Shown here: piece by piece, positions 51,155 to 60,940 of the stretch | Position numbering within the stretch: position 1 is the first letter of the stretch | Layout of the letters: each line of letters begins with the position of its first letter | Position numbers and translations under genes: made by a program | Origin: Nocardioides iriomotensis | Lineage (GTDB): Bacteria > Actinomycetota > Actinomycetes > Propionibacteriales > Nocardioidaceae | Length of the DNA stretch: 64,000 bases | Direction: 5' to 3' | Assembly: GCF_004168035.1 (NCBI RefSeq) | Contig: NZ_SDPU01000012.1 | Span: 62,001 to 126,000 of the forward strand | The notes under the pieces: model-generated | The model's database searches: none | What the model was told of the DNA's origin: nothing | The model's input: the letters and a program-made list of their open reading frames with translations, nothing else

Positions 51155-52525
51155 TCAGTAGCCGGTGCCCTGCTTGACCTGCTGCCGCTCCTTCTCGTGC
51201 GCGCCGCCCTTCTGGTCGAGCGTGGTGCAGGCGTCGTCCACGTCCCGGGCCAGGCGCTCGACCTGCTCGCGGCTCAGCGTCTCCTTGACCAGAGCGCGAA
51301 GGATCTTCACGTGCTGCGCGTTCGGGGGGAGGGTGTAGGCCGGCACCATCCAGCCGCGCTCGGCCGAGAGCTGCCAGGCGATGTCCGACTCGTCGTACGC
51401 CTGCGCACGGGCCAGCCGGAACGCGACCAGCGGCAGCTGCTCGAGGTCGCTGCCGATCACCTCGAACCGGCCGCTCTTCTCCAGGTGGAGGGCCAACGCC
51501 CGCGCGTTCTCCTGCATCTGCATCATCACGTAGGTGTAGCCCTGCCGGCCGAGCCGGACGAAGTTGTAGTACTGCGCCAGCACCATCGACGCACCGGTGG
51601 AGAAGTTCAACGTGAAGGTGGCGTCCGTCTTGCCGAGGTAGTTCTCGTAGAAGACCAGGTCCTTGGCCAGGTCGGACTCCGTCCGGAACACCAGCCAGCC
51701 GATGCCGGGGTAGACCAGGCCGTACTTGTGACCGGAGACGTTGATCGAGCGGACCTGCTCGAGCCGGAAGTCCCACGCCGACTCCGGGTAGAGGAACGGC
51801 CACACGAAGCCGCCGCTGGCGGCGTCGACGTGGAGGGGGATGTCGAGGCTGCGCTCCTGCTTGACCCGCAGGAGGAGCTCGTTGATGCCGACGACGTCGT
51901 CCATGTGTCCGGTGAAGGTGGTCCCGAGGACCGCCACCACGCCGATCGTGTTCTCGTCGAGGTGCGCCTCGACGTCGTCGGGGCCGATCGTGTACTTGTT
52001 CTCGGCGAGCGGGATGATCCGCGGTTCCACGTCGAAGTAGCGGCAGAACTTCTCCCAGACCACGTGCACGTCGCCGCCGAAGACGAGGTTCGGCCGGTCC
52101 ACCGGCTCGCCGGCCGCCGTGCGGCGCTCGCGCCACTTCCACTTCAGGGACAGGGCGCCCAGCATGATCGCCTCGGACGAGCCCTGGGTCCGGCACCCCG
52201 CCGTGGCTCCGGGAGCGTGGAAGAGGTCCGCGAGCATCCGCACGCACCGCTGCTCGATCTCGGCGGAGATCGGGTACTCGGCGTGGTCGATGAAGTTGCG
52301 GTGCAGGTTCTCCGCGATGATCCGCTGCGCCTCCGGCTCCATCCAGGTGGTGACGAAGGTGGCGAGGTTGCGCTGCGGGTCTCCTTCCATCGCGAGGTCC
52401 TCCCCCACCAGCCGCATCGCCTCCACCGGGCTCATCCCGACGTCCGGGAACCGGGTGGCTGGTGCGGGCTGGGTCAGGAAGCGGTTGCCGTACAGCGCCG
52501 CCGCGGCGTCGTCACCGATGGTCAT
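51155..52525 (-). CDS. gadB: Glutamate decarboxylase
   Basis: A 456-residue PLP decarboxylase. The PLP lysine is in NVSGHKYGLVYPG (about residue 270). The TQGSSEAIMLG substrate segment and the HVDAASGGFVWPFL strand are present. It converts glutamate plus a proton to GABA and CO2, consuming intracellular protons. ATG 52525 has AGGAG about 7 nt upstream. It is followed by the ClC transporter, which in E. coli acid resistance supports the same process. No GABA antiporter gene was seen in the window. Confidence 0.94.
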   Translation of the reverse strand: MTIGDDAAAALYGNRFLTQPAPATRFPDVGMSPVEAMRLVGEDLAMEGDPQRNLATFVTTWMEPEAQRIIAENLHRNFIDHAEYPISAEIEQRCVRMLADLFHAPGATAGCRTQGSSEAIMLGALSLKWKWRERRTAAGEPVDRPNLVFGGDVHVVWEKFCRYFDVEPRIIPLAENKYTIGPDDVEAHLDENTIGVVAVLGTTFTGHMDDVVGINELLLRVKQERSLDIPLHVDAASGGFVWPFLYPESAWDFRLEQVRSINVSGHKYGLVYPGIGWLVFRTESDLAKDLVFYENYLGKTDATFTLNFSTGASMVLAQYYNFVRLGRQGYTYVMMQMQENARALALHLEKSGRFEVIGSDLEQLPLVAFRLARAQAYDESDIAWQLSAERGWMVPAYTLPPNAQHVKILRALVKETLSREQVERLARDVDDACTTLDQKGGAHEKERQQVKQGTGY

Positions 52526-52871
52526 GCCGAGGACTCCTGTCAGACGTGATCGCCCCGGCGACCGCTGAGCTGCGGGTTCCCGTCGTCGGACGTGCAGTCG
52601 GTCGTCATGGGCGACGCCTCGGGGAGAACCGCTCCTCGACGCCGCTGCTCGACGTCCTAGCCCCGAGGATTCACCGGTCGCGTGGCGAGGCACAACCGCC
52701 CAGGCAGGCGGGATCGTGTGGCCCGGACGTGGGCGGACGAGGCCCAAATCCACCCTCACCTCGCAAACCGTCGAGCGACATGACGGCCCGCCTGAGCGGC
52801 GTACCGCGGATCGGGCGGGTCGTCGCGTTCACGTCGTCGAGCGCTTCGACGGGTTCGCCCGGAGCCCGGGA
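52526..52871. other. 346-bp gap between gadB and the GAP-family gene
   Basis: This stretch holds the upstream region of gadB and the region after the GAP-family gene stop. I see no convincing ORF, terminator with T-run or known RNA motif. A weak TAGGAC box on the minus strand near 52655-52660 could be part of the gadB promoter, but this is uncertain. Confidence 0.6.
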
Positions 52872-53546
52872 TCACCTGAGGACCGACGCCAGGTCCACCA
52901 GGCCGTCGAGCACGAGGAATGCCCCGGCGACGCCTGCCACCACGGCGAAGACCGCCGGCGCCAGGTCGATGGCGCGATCGCGCAGGTGGGCCAGGTACGC
53001 CTGCGCCTCGGCGGGCTTCCGCGCGTAGAAGAGGTACATGAGCACGACGCTGGCGGTGGAGGCGACGGCGAAGCAGGCGAAGGCGATGAGGGCGACGAGG
53101 CGGGGTGGCTGGTGGTGCACCACCAGGACGGCCGCGGCCGTGGTGATCGCCCACGGCTGCTTGAGCACGCCGAACAGCGCTGCACCGCGCGGGCTCAGGT
53201 CGTCCACGCCCCCGGACAGCAGACGAGCCTGCCAGCCGTCGGTGGTGTCCGGGGCCTCGGCGCGGCTACGCCACTGACGAACGCCCGCGACGACGAGCGC
53301 GCATCCGAGCACGACCTCGACGACCAGGACCACGGTCCGGCCGTCCCTGTGCTGCACGCTCCTCGACGAGCTCAGCAGGTACCCGAGCGTGAAGACGACG
53401 GTCAGTGATGCTGTCCAGCCGACCAGGAACGCGGTCGCGTTGACGCCGGCTCTGGCCGACTCGAGCACCAGGATGAACACCACGATCGTGATGGGAGACA
53501 GGCTTGCCACCAGACCCATCAGCAAGATCGACAGGATCAGCCCCAT
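52872..53546 (-). CDS. GAP-family membrane protein
   Basis: A 224-residue integral membrane protein with about six helices. The N-terminal ILLMGLVASLSPITIVVFILVL and the later LFGVLKQPWAITTAAA segment resemble the GAP (Sap, sulfolipid-1-addressing) family of actinobacteria, which carry lipid-related or small-molecule export roles. The specific substrate is unknown. ATG 53546 is chosen because GGAG lies about 8 nt upstream. It is divergent from the antiporter gene across 153 bp. Confidence 0.78.
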   Translation of the reverse strand: MGLILSILLMGLVASLSPITIVVFILVLESARAGVNATAFLVGWTASLTVVFTLGYLLSSSRSVQHRDGRTVVLVVEVVLGCALVVAGVRQWRSRAEAPDTTDGWQARLLSGGVDDLSPRGAALFGVLKQPWAITTAAAVLVVHHQPPRLVALIAFACFAVASTASVVLMYLFYARKPAEAQAYLAHLRDRAIDLAPAVFAVVAGVAGAFLVLDGLVDLASVLR

Positions 53547-53699
53547 GGCGGCGCTCCAGGCATCCTCTGGGCGGGCGCCTGCCCGCGCCTTGGAAGGAAG
53601 ATATAGCAGCGCCCCGGTCCGTCGGCTCGATCCGACGAGGTTCGAGCCGGGAGCGCCTAGCATGTTCGAGGGACTTGGTCGGCGGAGGGTGGAGCGGCC

Positions 53700-54998
53700 A
53701 TGAACTGGGCCCTCGCGGTGATCGCGCTGATCGTCCTTGCCTATGCCGTGTGGGTACGTCGGCTGGGCGCGGTGAACGTCTCGGCCGCCATGTTCTTCAC
53801 CACGGCCGGTCTGGTCGCCGGTCCGGTGCTCGGCGTGCTCGACCTCCATCTCCGGAGCGAGGCGATCAAGCTCCTCGCCGAGATCACCCTCGTGCTGGTG
53901 CTGTTCTCCGACGCCTCGCGGATCTCGCCGCGGGCTCTCCGCCGGGGGGCGGCGATCCCACTCCGGCTGCTCGGGATCGGCCTCCCGCTGACCATCATCG
54001 CCGGCACCGCGGTCGGCACCCTGGTGCTGCCCGACCTGGCCGGCGTCGAGACGCTGATCCTGGCGGTGATGCTCGCCTGCACCGACGCCGCGCTCGGGCA
54101 GGCGGTCGTGGTCGACGAACGTCTCCCCGCCCGGATCCGGCAGGGACTCAACGTCGAGAGCGGGCTCAACGACGGGCTGTGCGTCCCGATCTTCCTGATC
54201 GCGATCGGTTTCGCCGAGGCCGACCAGGGCGACACGTCCGGTCACCACGCGCTGCGTATCGTCGTCGAGCAGCTGGGGTACGGCCTGGTCGCCGGCGCGG
54301 TCGCCGGGGCACTCGGGGTCGTCGCGCTCCGGACGGCGCTGCGCCCGAAGCACCGGGAGACCGGCTGGCTCCAGGTCCTCCCCGTCGCGACCGCCACCGC
54401 GGCAGCAGGAGGCGCGTCCGCACTCGGCGGCAGCATCTTCATCGCCGCGTTCACCGCGGGCATGGTGTTCGCGTGGTACCACCGCGCGCACGACGCGCAG
54501 GTCACCCACCTGGTCGACGAGTCCGGCGAGCTGTTCAACGCGGTGACGTTCATCGTCTTCGGGGCCGTCATCCTCGGCCCGACCCTGAGCCACCTCACGT
54601 GGCAGCTGCTCGGGTACGCCGTCCTCAGCCTGACCGTGGTCCGGATGGTCCCGGTCGCGGCGGCGATGCTCGGCAGCGACAGCCGTCCCGCGACGCTCGC
54701 GTTCCTCGGCTGGTTCGGCCCCCGCGGGCTCGCGTCGATCGTGTTCGGCGTGATCCTGCTCGACGACACCAGCCTCCACGGCGAGACCGAGATCCTCCGC
54801 GCGGTCGCCTTCACCGTCGCGCTGTCGGTGTACGCGCACGGACTGACCGCCGGACCGCTGACCGACCGCTACGCGCGGTGGTGGGCCTCGCAGCCGGGCC
54901 GAGGCGCAACCGAGGCCGAGCCGGAGGACGCCACCCCCCACGTCCGGCCGCGATGGCACAGACCGGCCCCGCCCCACGGGGAGACGACGAGCCCGTGA
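53700..54998 (+). CDS. Cation:proton antiporter (CPA1, NhaP-like)
   Basis: A 432-residue antiporter with about 12 helices. Key segments are ACTDAALG (the TD of the transport site), NVESGLNDG (the ESGLNDG signature) and FGPRGLAS (the charged Arg). It should exchange Na+ or K+ for H+ at the cytoplasmic membrane. It is placed close to gadB and the ClC transporter, giving an ion and pH homeostasis neighbourhood. The C-terminal about 35 residues are Pro-rich and cytoplasmic. Confidence 0.92.
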   Translation: MNWALAVIALIVLAYAVWVRRLGAVNVSAAMFFTTAGLVAGPVLGVLDLHLRSEAIKLLAEITLVLVLFSDASRISPRALRRGAAIPLRLLGIGLPLTIIAGTAVGTLVLPDLAGVETLILAVMLACTDAALGQAVVVDERLPARIRQGLNVESGLNDGLCVPIFLIAIGFAEADQGDTSGHHALRIVVEQLGYGLVAGAVAGALGVVALRTALRPKHRETGWLQVLPVATATAAAGGASALGGSIFIAAFTAGMVFAWYHRAHDAQVTHLVDESGELFNAVTFIVFGAVILGPTLSHLTWQLLGYAVLSLTVVRMVPVAAAMLGSDSRPATLAFLGWFGPRGLASIVFGVILLDDTSLHGETEILRAVAFTVALSVYAHGLTAGPLTDRYARWWASQPGRGATEAEPEDATPHVRPRWHRPAPPHGETTSP

Positions 54999-55107
54999 CC
55001 CGCCGGACGGGCTGGGTCAGCTGGACCGGACCTGCAACCGTGGGGTGTGACTTCGCTGTTCGCGGCCAGAGGAGCCCGATCTCCGTCGACGCGTCCAGCG
55101 GTCGCGG

Positions 55108-55848
55108 TCAGACCGGAGAGCTCGTGCACGCGGTCCAGTGCGGGCCGACGAACTCGGGGAACCGTGCCCCGAGCCGGTTCAGCGCAACGGTGGCTTCCTC
55201 CACCTCCGGCCCGGTGAACCCGAGGCCGTCGCGGCGCAGCTGATAGGTCCGACGGGTCACCCGGAACCGCTTGCCATCGCTGGTCTGCGCGGCCTGGGAG
55301 AGGATGAGCCGCCCATCGGCGGTGCAACCGGCTCCGCGTGGGTAGATCACGCCGCCGCCCTCGACGATGAACGAACCGTCCGGCTGGTCCGGTACGTGCA
55401 GCGCCCGCAGCCCTCCGCCGGAGAACGTGAACATCTGCGCGAGCACGGCGTCGACCGCGGCCCCGGTGTCGACGACGATCTCCGCGCCGTGCCGGTCGCC
55501 GAGATGCGGGAGACCGACGATCCGGGCACGGATGCCCTTGATCGGCACAGCGGCCGGGATCAGGTGTGTGGAGGAGATGCCTGCTCCGTCCACGCGGACG
55601 CCGACGAAGCCTCGGCAGGGCTCGGCAGCGCCGGGGTCGGATGCGGCGGCCACCGTGTCCGGCTTCCCGTCACCGGACACGTCGACCCGCAGGTGCGACC
55701 TCTCCAGCGCACGTCGTACCACCGCCTGCTCGTGCGGGCACTCCGAGGAGTCGGCGACCTGCGCCCGGGGCTCGGCCGCACCCCCGCAGCCCGACACCGC
55801 GAGCAGGCCGACCACGATGACGGCGATCAAGAAGCGCCCCAGACGCAT
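55108..55848 (-). CDS. Lipoprotein of unknown function
   Basis: A 246-residue protein with a signal peptide and lipobox LLAVSGC (Cys near residue 21). An SGDGKPD segment near residue 58 recalls the VCBS/FG-GAP loop that binds Ca2+. Four Cys residues remain in the mature part (near residues 37, 78, 175 and at the C-terminus), which may form disulfides. No enzyme motif was recognised. It lies alone, with about 110 and 200 bp of gap on its sides. Confidence 0.78.
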   Translation of the reverse strand: MRLGRFLIAVIVVGLLAVSGCGGAAEPRAQVADSSECPHEQAVVRRALERSHLRVDVSGDGKPDTVAAASDPGAAEPCRGFVGVRVDGAGISSTHLIPAAVPIKGIRARIVGLPHLGDRHGAEIVVDTGAAVDAVLAQMFTFSGGGLRALHVPDQPDGSFIVEGGGVIYPRGAGCTADGRLILSQAAQTSDGKRFRVTRRTYQLRRDGLGFTGPEVEEATVALNRLGARFPEFVGPHWTACTSSPV

Positions 55849-56052
55849 CAGCGGCTCCCGCGTGATGGTGGCCGACTCTCGAAGTTCCGGCGCACCACGC
55901 AGAACCCATCGTCACACCTCCAGCGGCCTTCCGCGAGAAATCGCGGCGATCCCGCCCGTACGGCGTGCGATGGAGTGCGTCGGCGCCGCCATCCAGCCTG
56001 GCCGGACAGGTCGGCGACTGCCAGGGCCCTTGGTCCTGCGGACCGGGCCGCA

Positions 56053-57138
56053 TCAGACGTTGAAGCGGAACTCCACGACGTCACCGTCCTGCATGACGTA
56101 GTCCTTGCCCTCCATGCGCACCTTGCCGGCGGACTTCGCGGCGGCCATCGTGCCGGCCTCGACGAGGTCGTCGAACGACACGATCTCGGCCTTGATGAAG
56201 CCGCGCTGGAAGTCGGTGTGGATCACGCCGGCCGCCTCGGGGGCGGTCGCGCCCTTGCTGATCGTCCAGGCGCGGGACTCCTTGGGCCCGGCGGTCAGGT
56301 ACGTCTGCAGGCCGAGGGTGTCGAAGCCGACGCGGGCGAGCACGTCGAGGCCGGGCTCGTCGATGCCCATCTCCTCGAGCATCGCGCGGGCCTCGTCGTC
56401 GTCGCCGAGCTCGACGAGCTCCGACTCGAACTTCGCGTCGAGGAAGATCGCCTCGCTCGGTGCGACCAGGTCGCGCATCTTCTGCTTGAGCTCCTCGTCG
56501 CCGAGCTCGTCGGAGTCGCAGTTGAAGACGTAGATGTACGGCTTGGCGGTGAGCAGCGAGAGCTCGCGGATGACGTGCGGGTCGATCCGACGACGGTCTG
56601 CCGCGATGATCGGCGTGCCGCCCTCAAGAAGCTCTTTGGCCTCCTTGGCGGCCTCGAGGACGGCGACGTTCTCCTTCTTCATCCGCGCCTCCTTCTCCAG
56701 GCGCGGGATCGCCTTGTCGACCGTCTGGAGGTCGGCGAGGATCATCTCGGTCTGGATCGTGGAGATGTCGTTGGCGGGGTTGACCTCGCCGTCGACGTGC
56801 GTGACGTCCTCGTCGCGGAACACCCGGGTCACCTGGCAGATCGCGGCGGACTCGCGGATGTGCGAGAGGAACTTGTTGCCGAGGCCCTCGCCCTCCGACG
56901 CACCGCGCACGATGCCGGCGATGTCGACGAACTCCACGGTCGCGGGCAGCACCCGCGCCGACTGGAAGATCTCCGCGAGCTTGCCGAGCCGGGGCTCGGG
57001 GACGCCGACCACCCCGACGTTCGGCTCGATCGTCGCGAACGGGTAGTTCGCCGCGAGCACGTCGTTCTTGGTCAGGGCGTTGAAGAGCGTCGACTTGCCC
57101 GCGTTGGGGAGACCGACGATGCCGATGGTGAGAGCCAC
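56053..57138 (-). CDS. ychF: YchF/OLA1 GTPase-family ATPase
   Basis: A 361-residue protein with the Obg-family P-loop GLPNAGKST at residues 9-17, the NVGVVGVPEPRL G2 region, DIAGIV (G3-like), and the NCDSDE altered G4 motif that gives the family its ATP preference. The C-terminal TGS-type domain ends with MQDGDVVEFRFNV. It binds ribosomes and acts in stress and translation regulation. The GTG start has TAGAAT 8 nt upstream, fitting the leaderless class. Confidence 0.96.
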   Translation of the reverse strand: MALTIGIVGLPNAGKSTLFNALTKNDVLAANYPFATIEPNVGVVGVPEPRLGKLAEIFQSARVLPATVEFVDIAGIVRGASEGEGLGNKFLSHIRESAAICQVTRVFRDEDVTHVDGEVNPANDISTIQTEMILADLQTVDKAIPRLEKEARMKKENVAVLEAAKEAKELLEGGTPIIAADRRRIDPHVIRELSLLTAKPYIYVFNCDSDELGDEELKQKMRDLVAPSEAIFLDAKFESELVELGDDDEARAMLEEMGIDEPGLDVLARVGFDTLGLQTYLTAGPKESRAWTISKGATAPEAAGVIHTDFQRGFIKAEIVSFDDLVEAGTMAAAKSAGKVRMEGKDYVMQDGDVVEFRFNV

Positions 57139-57146
57139 GGGCGGCG

Positions 57147-57152
57147 ATTCTA
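57147..57152 (-). promoter_or_regulatory. -10 box of a likely leaderless ychF transcript
   Basis: TAGAAT on the minus strand lies 8 nt before the ychF GTG. The spacing is slightly long for the typical leaderless pattern, so this is tentative. Confidence 0.4.
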
Positions 57153-57176
57153 CGTTTCCGCTGAGACACTCCGGAC

Positions 57177-57773
57177 ATGACCTACGTCGCCAGCGCTCGT
57201 GCCGTCTCCGACCTGGTACGGCGGATCGCCCCGGACGCCTGGGACGGGCCGGGGCTGGGCGCGTGGTCGGTGCGCGACCTGGTGGGCCACACGAGCCGCT
57301 CGCTGGTGACCGTCATCGAGTACTTCGAGCGTCCCGTCGAGCACGAGGAGCTGGCCGACGCGGCCGACTACTACGTCGCAGCGGCCGCGATGCTGGCCGT
57401 CGCGGACGGCAGCGTGGACGAGCGCGGCCGTGAGGCCGGACGCGCGCTCGGCGAGGACCCGGCCGCGCGCTTCGCCGAGCTGGTCGACCAGGCCGAGGCG
57501 GTCGCCGCCCGCACCGACCCGGACCTCGTCGTGCACACGATCTGCGGCGGGATGCGCGCGGCGGCGTACCTGCCGACGCGCACCTTCGAGCTCGTCGTGC
57601 ACGGTCTCGACCTGTCCCGCGCCACGGGGCTGCCACTCGACCTCCCTCCCGGGGCGGTCGAGGAGGCCGTCACGCTCGCCGCGCGCGTCGCTGCACGCAC
57701 CGGCAAGGCTCCGGACCTGCTCATGGCCCTGACCGGTCGTGAGTCGCTCGCCGCCGGCTTCTCGATCTTGTAG
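57177..57773 (+). CDS. Maleylpyruvate isomerase N-terminal-domain protein (DinB-like)
   Basis: A 198-residue protein with the mycothiol-dependent maleylpyruvate isomerase/DinB four-helix pattern: WDGPGLGAWSVRDLVGHTSR near residues 22-41 with the His in LVGHT, and a later FELVVHGLDLS. The metal-binding His are the likely metal ligands. Members use mycothiol as cofactor in actinobacteria or have unknown activity. It ends next to the convergent helicase gene with 0 bp separation. Confidence 0.85.
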   Translation: MTYVASARAVSDLVRRIAPDAWDGPGLGAWSVRDLVGHTSRSLVTVIEYFERPVEHEELADAADYYVAAAAMLAVADGSVDERGREAGRALGEDPAARFAELVDQAEAVAARTDPDLVVHTICGGMRAAAYLPTRTFELVVHGLDLSRATGLPLDLPPGAVEEAVTLAARVAARTGKAPDLLMALTGRESLAAGFSIL

Positions 57774-60281
57774 CTACAGCAGCGCCAGCCGCACGTCGCG
57801 CAGCACCAGCTCGCCCTCGGCGTCGGAAGCCGCGAGGTCGACCGTCGCCGTGACGCGCCAGTCGTGGTTGCCCTCGGGGTCGTCGAGGATCTGCGCGACG
57901 TCCCAGGTCAGCGTCGTCTCATCGACGACGAACAGGCCGGGTCCGCGCGCGTCCGGGCCGGTGCCGACGTCGGCGTGCTCGGCGAAGTAGTCGTCCAGCA
58001 GCTCCCACGCCTCCTCGCCGTCGAGCTCCACGAGCTCCTCGACCTGGCGCAGCGCGGCGAGCTCGACCCGCCGGAACAGCGCGTTGCGCACGAGCACCGT
58101 GAACGCCCGCTTGTTGGCGGTGAGCAGCGAAGGCTCGGGCGGGCGCAGCGGGTCCTGCTGCACGGGTACGGCGGACGGGTCGGTGAGCTGCTCCCACTCG
58201 TCGAGCAGCGACGAGTCGGTCTGCCGCACGACGGCGCCGAGCCACTCGACCAGGTCGTCCAGCTCGTCGGTGCGCACCCGGTCGGGCACGGTCTGCCGCA
58301 GCGCGCGGTAGGCGTCGGACAGGTAGCGCAGCACCAGCCCCTCCGACCGCGACAGCCCGTAGGCGGCGACGTACTCCTGGAACGTCATCGCCTGCTCCCA
58401 CATGTCGCGCACCACCGACTTCGGCGACACCGGCGTCTCCGCGATCCACGGGTGGGTCCGCGCGTACATCTCGAACGTCGCGGTCAGCAGCTCCTCGAGC
58501 GGCTTGGGCCAGGTGACGTCGTCGAGCAGCTCCATCCGCTCGTCGTACTCGACGCCGTCGGCCTTCATCTCCGCCACCGCCTCGCCGCGCGCCCTGAACT
58601 GCTGCGCGAGCAGCACCTGCCGCGGGTCGTCGAGGGTCGACTCGATGACGGACACGACGTCGAGGGCGTAGGTCGCCGCCTCGGGGTCGAGGGTGTCGAA
58701 CGTCGCCAGCGCGTACGTCGACAGCGGCTGGTTGAGCGCGAGCCGGTCGCCGACGTCCTCGACGACCCGGCAGCCGTCCTCGCCGCCGGACACCACGCCG
58801 GCCGTGATGAGCGACCGGTACTGCGCGACGGCCCGCCGCACCAGCCGCACCTGCGCGCGGCCGTCCTCGTGGTTGTCGCGCAGCAGGTGATGCATCGAGG
58901 CGAACGCGTCGCCGTCGCGCTGCAGGACGTTGAGGAGCATCGCGTGCGTGACCCGCATCCGCGACACCAGCGCCTCGGGCTCGGCCGCGACCAGCCGGTC
59001 GAAGGTGGCCTCGCTCCAGGTCACCTGCCCCTCGGGTGCCTTCTTGCGCTGCACCCGCTTGAGCTTCTTCGGGTCGTCGCCGGCCTTCTTCACCAGCCGG
59101 GCGTTCTCGACCACGTGGTCCGGCGCCTGCACGACGACGTGCCCGGCCGTGTCGTAGCCGGCCCGGCCCGCGCGCCCGGCGATCTGGTGGAACTCGCGGG
59201 CCTTGAGCACGCGCTGCCGCCGCCCGTCGTACTTCGTCAGCGCGGTCAGCACCACCGTCCGGATCGGCACGTTGATGCCCACCCCGAGCGTGTCGGTGCC
59301 GCAGATGACCTTGAGCAGCCCGGCCTGGGCGAGAGTCTCGACGAGCCGGCGGTACTTCGGCAGCATCCCGGCGTGGTGCACGCCGATGCCGTGCTTGACC
59401 AGCCGCGACAGGGTCTTGCCGAACCCGGTGCCGAACCGGAACGCGCCGATCAGCTCGGCGATCCGGTCCCGCTCCTCCCGCGTCGCGACGTTCACCGAGG
59501 TCAGCGCCTGCGCGCGCTCCAGCGCCGCCGCCTGGGTGAAGTGCACGACGTACACCGGCGCCTGGTTCGTCGTCAGCAGCTCCTCGAGCGTCTCGTGCAG
59601 CGGCGTCTCGGCCCACTCGTAGCTCAGCGGCACCGGCCGCTCCATCGACGAGACGACCGCGGTGTCCCGTCCGGTACGGCGGGTCAGGTCGTCGCGGAAG
59701 AACGCCACGTCGCCGAGCGTCGCGGACATGAGCAGGAACTGCGCCTGCGGCAGCTCGATCAGCGGCACCTGCCACGCCCAGCCGCGGTCGGGCTCGGCGT
59801 AGAAGTGGAACTCGTCCATCACCACCTGCCCGACGTCGGCGGCGCGGCCCTCGCGCAGCGCGAGGTTCGCGAGGATCTCGGCGGTGCAGCAGATGACCGG
59901 GGCGTCGCGGTTGACCGAGGCGTCGCCGGTCAGCATCCCGACGTTCTCGGGACCGAACACGTCGCAGAGCGCGAAGAACTTCTCGCTCACCAGCGCCTTG
60001 ATCGGCGCGGTGTAGAAAGTGCGATCGCCCCGGGCCAGCGCGGTCGCGTGCGCGGCGAGCGCGACCAGGCTCTTCCCGGACCCGGTGGGCGTCGACAGGA
60101 TCACGTTGCTGCCGGTCAGGACCTCCAGGAAGGCCTCGTCCTGCGCGGGGTAGAGCGTGATGCCCTGGTCGGCGGCCCAGCCGGTGACGGCGTCGTAGAC
60201 CGCGTCGGTGTCGAGGTCGGCGTCGAGGTGGGGGGCATCGCCGTCGACGGGCGGGCGCGGCAGCAGGTCGGTGAGGGACAT
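57774..60281 (-). CDS. Ski2-like DEAD/DEAH helicase with DUF3516 C-terminus
   Basis: An 835-residue helicase. N-terminal motor: Walker A STPTGSGKS (about residues 64-72), MDEFHFYA (Walker B), LMSATL and the QIAGRAGRAG arginine-finger motif. The C-terminal about 400 residues belong to the DUF3516 extension found in actinobacteria, absent in yeast Ski2. It probably unwinds RNA, or acts in DNA repair, but the substrate is unproven. The gene is convergent with the DinB-like gene at 57773. Confidence 0.92.
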   Translation of the reverse strand: MSLTDLLPRPPVDGDAPHLDADLDTDAVYDAVTGWAADQGITLYPAQDEAFLEVLTGSNVILSTPTGSGKSLVALAAHATALARGDRTFYTAPIKALVSEKFFALCDVFGPENVGMLTGDASVNRDAPVICCTAEILANLALREGRAADVGQVVMDEFHFYAEPDRGWAWQVPLIELPQAQFLLMSATLGDVAFFRDDLTRRTGRDTAVVSSMERPVPLSYEWAETPLHETLEELLTTNQAPVYVVHFTQAAALERAQALTSVNVATREERDRIAELIGAFRFGTGFGKTLSRLVKHGIGVHHAGMLPKYRRLVETLAQAGLLKVICGTDTLGVGINVPIRTVVLTALTKYDGRRQRVLKAREFHQIAGRAGRAGYDTAGHVVVQAPDHVVENARLVKKAGDDPKKLKRVQRKKAPEGQVTWSEATFDRLVAAEPEALVSRMRVTHAMLLNVLQRDGDAFASMHHLLRDNHEDGRAQVRLVRRAVAQYRSLITAGVVSGGEDGCRVVEDVGDRLALNQPLSTYALATFDTLDPEAATYALDVVSVIESTLDDPRQVLLAQQFRARGEAVAEMKADGVEYDERMELLDDVTWPKPLEELLTATFEMYARTHPWIAETPVSPKSVVRDMWEQAMTFQEYVAAYGLSRSEGLVLRYLSDAYRALRQTVPDRVRTDELDDLVEWLGAVVRQTDSSLLDEWEQLTDPSAVPVQQDPLRPPEPSLLTANKRAFTVLVRNALFRRVELAALRQVEELVELDGEEAWELLDDYFAEHADVGTGPDARGPGLFVVDETTLTWDVAQILDDPEGNHDWRVTATVDLAASDAEGELVLRDVRLALL

Positions 60282-60369
60282 GAGGCGCCCATCGTCCCCG
60301 ATGCGCGCCAGGGACGGACGCGGCGACCCCTGACGGGTGCCAGCCGAGGGGCCGCCGTCGCTGCCGTTC

Positions 60370-60816
60370 CTACTTCTTCTGCGAGGTGGTCAGCTTCTCG
60401 GGCAGCAGCCCGAGCTGGGCCATCATGGACCCCGTGTCGAAGTAGCTGCGCTGCCGCGCGATGAGCCCGTCGCGGAACTCGATCACGTCGCACAGCTTCA
60501 GGGTCATCGACCGGCCGGTCGCCGGGATGTCGCCCATGGACGTGGCGAGGGTCCCGGTGTGCGTGCCCTGCCCGGTGAACTCCACGACGACGGTGTCGCC
60601 GTCGCCGTGCACCCGGTCGACGGCCACCCGGCCGTCCGGGAAGCCGGTCGCCCAGTTCTCGTTGTACTTCCGCACGCCGTCCTTGCCCCGGAACACGTCG
60701 CCGGTGCCGACGATCGTCAGCTCGGCGTCGTCCGCGGCGTACTGGACGATCTCGTCGAACGCGCGCTCGTTCCAGCCGTCGTACAGCCGCCGAGCGATGG
60801 AAACGTTGTCTGCCAT
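60370..60816 (-). CDS. SnoaL-like/NTF2-fold protein
   Basis: A 148-residue NTF2-like protein. ARRLYDGWNERAFDEIVQY (helix) and the VVEFTGQGTHTG strand with KLCDVIEFRDGLI are typical of the SnoaL-like ester cyclase group. The family binds small hydrophobic molecules or acts as cyclases. ATG 60816 is chosen because GGAGG lies 5 nt upstream. The function is unknown. Confidence 0.85.
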   Translation of the reverse strand: MADNVSIARRLYDGWNERAFDEIVQYAADDAELTIVGTGDVFRGKDGVRKYNENWATGFPDGRVAVDRVHGDGDTVVVEFTGQGTHTGTLATSMGDIPATGRSMTLKLCDVIEFRDGLIARQRSYFDTGSMMAQLGLLPEKLTTSQKK

Positions 60817-60940
60817 GCGAGCCTCCGCTCCGGCACCCGCCACCCACGAACCTAGGGGTCGGTCTGGTCCACGGCCATAGCGTGTTTGGGCCCTTGCCCC
60901 GGCGGAAACTCTCCCGGCACCGAGGCGAAGGAGGTGGGCC

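Noticed and set aside
53636-53665. A tRNA T-loop-like sequence (GAGGTTCGAGCCGGG)
   Set aside because: No acceptor, D or anticodon arms can be built around it. No tRNA was found anywhere in the window.
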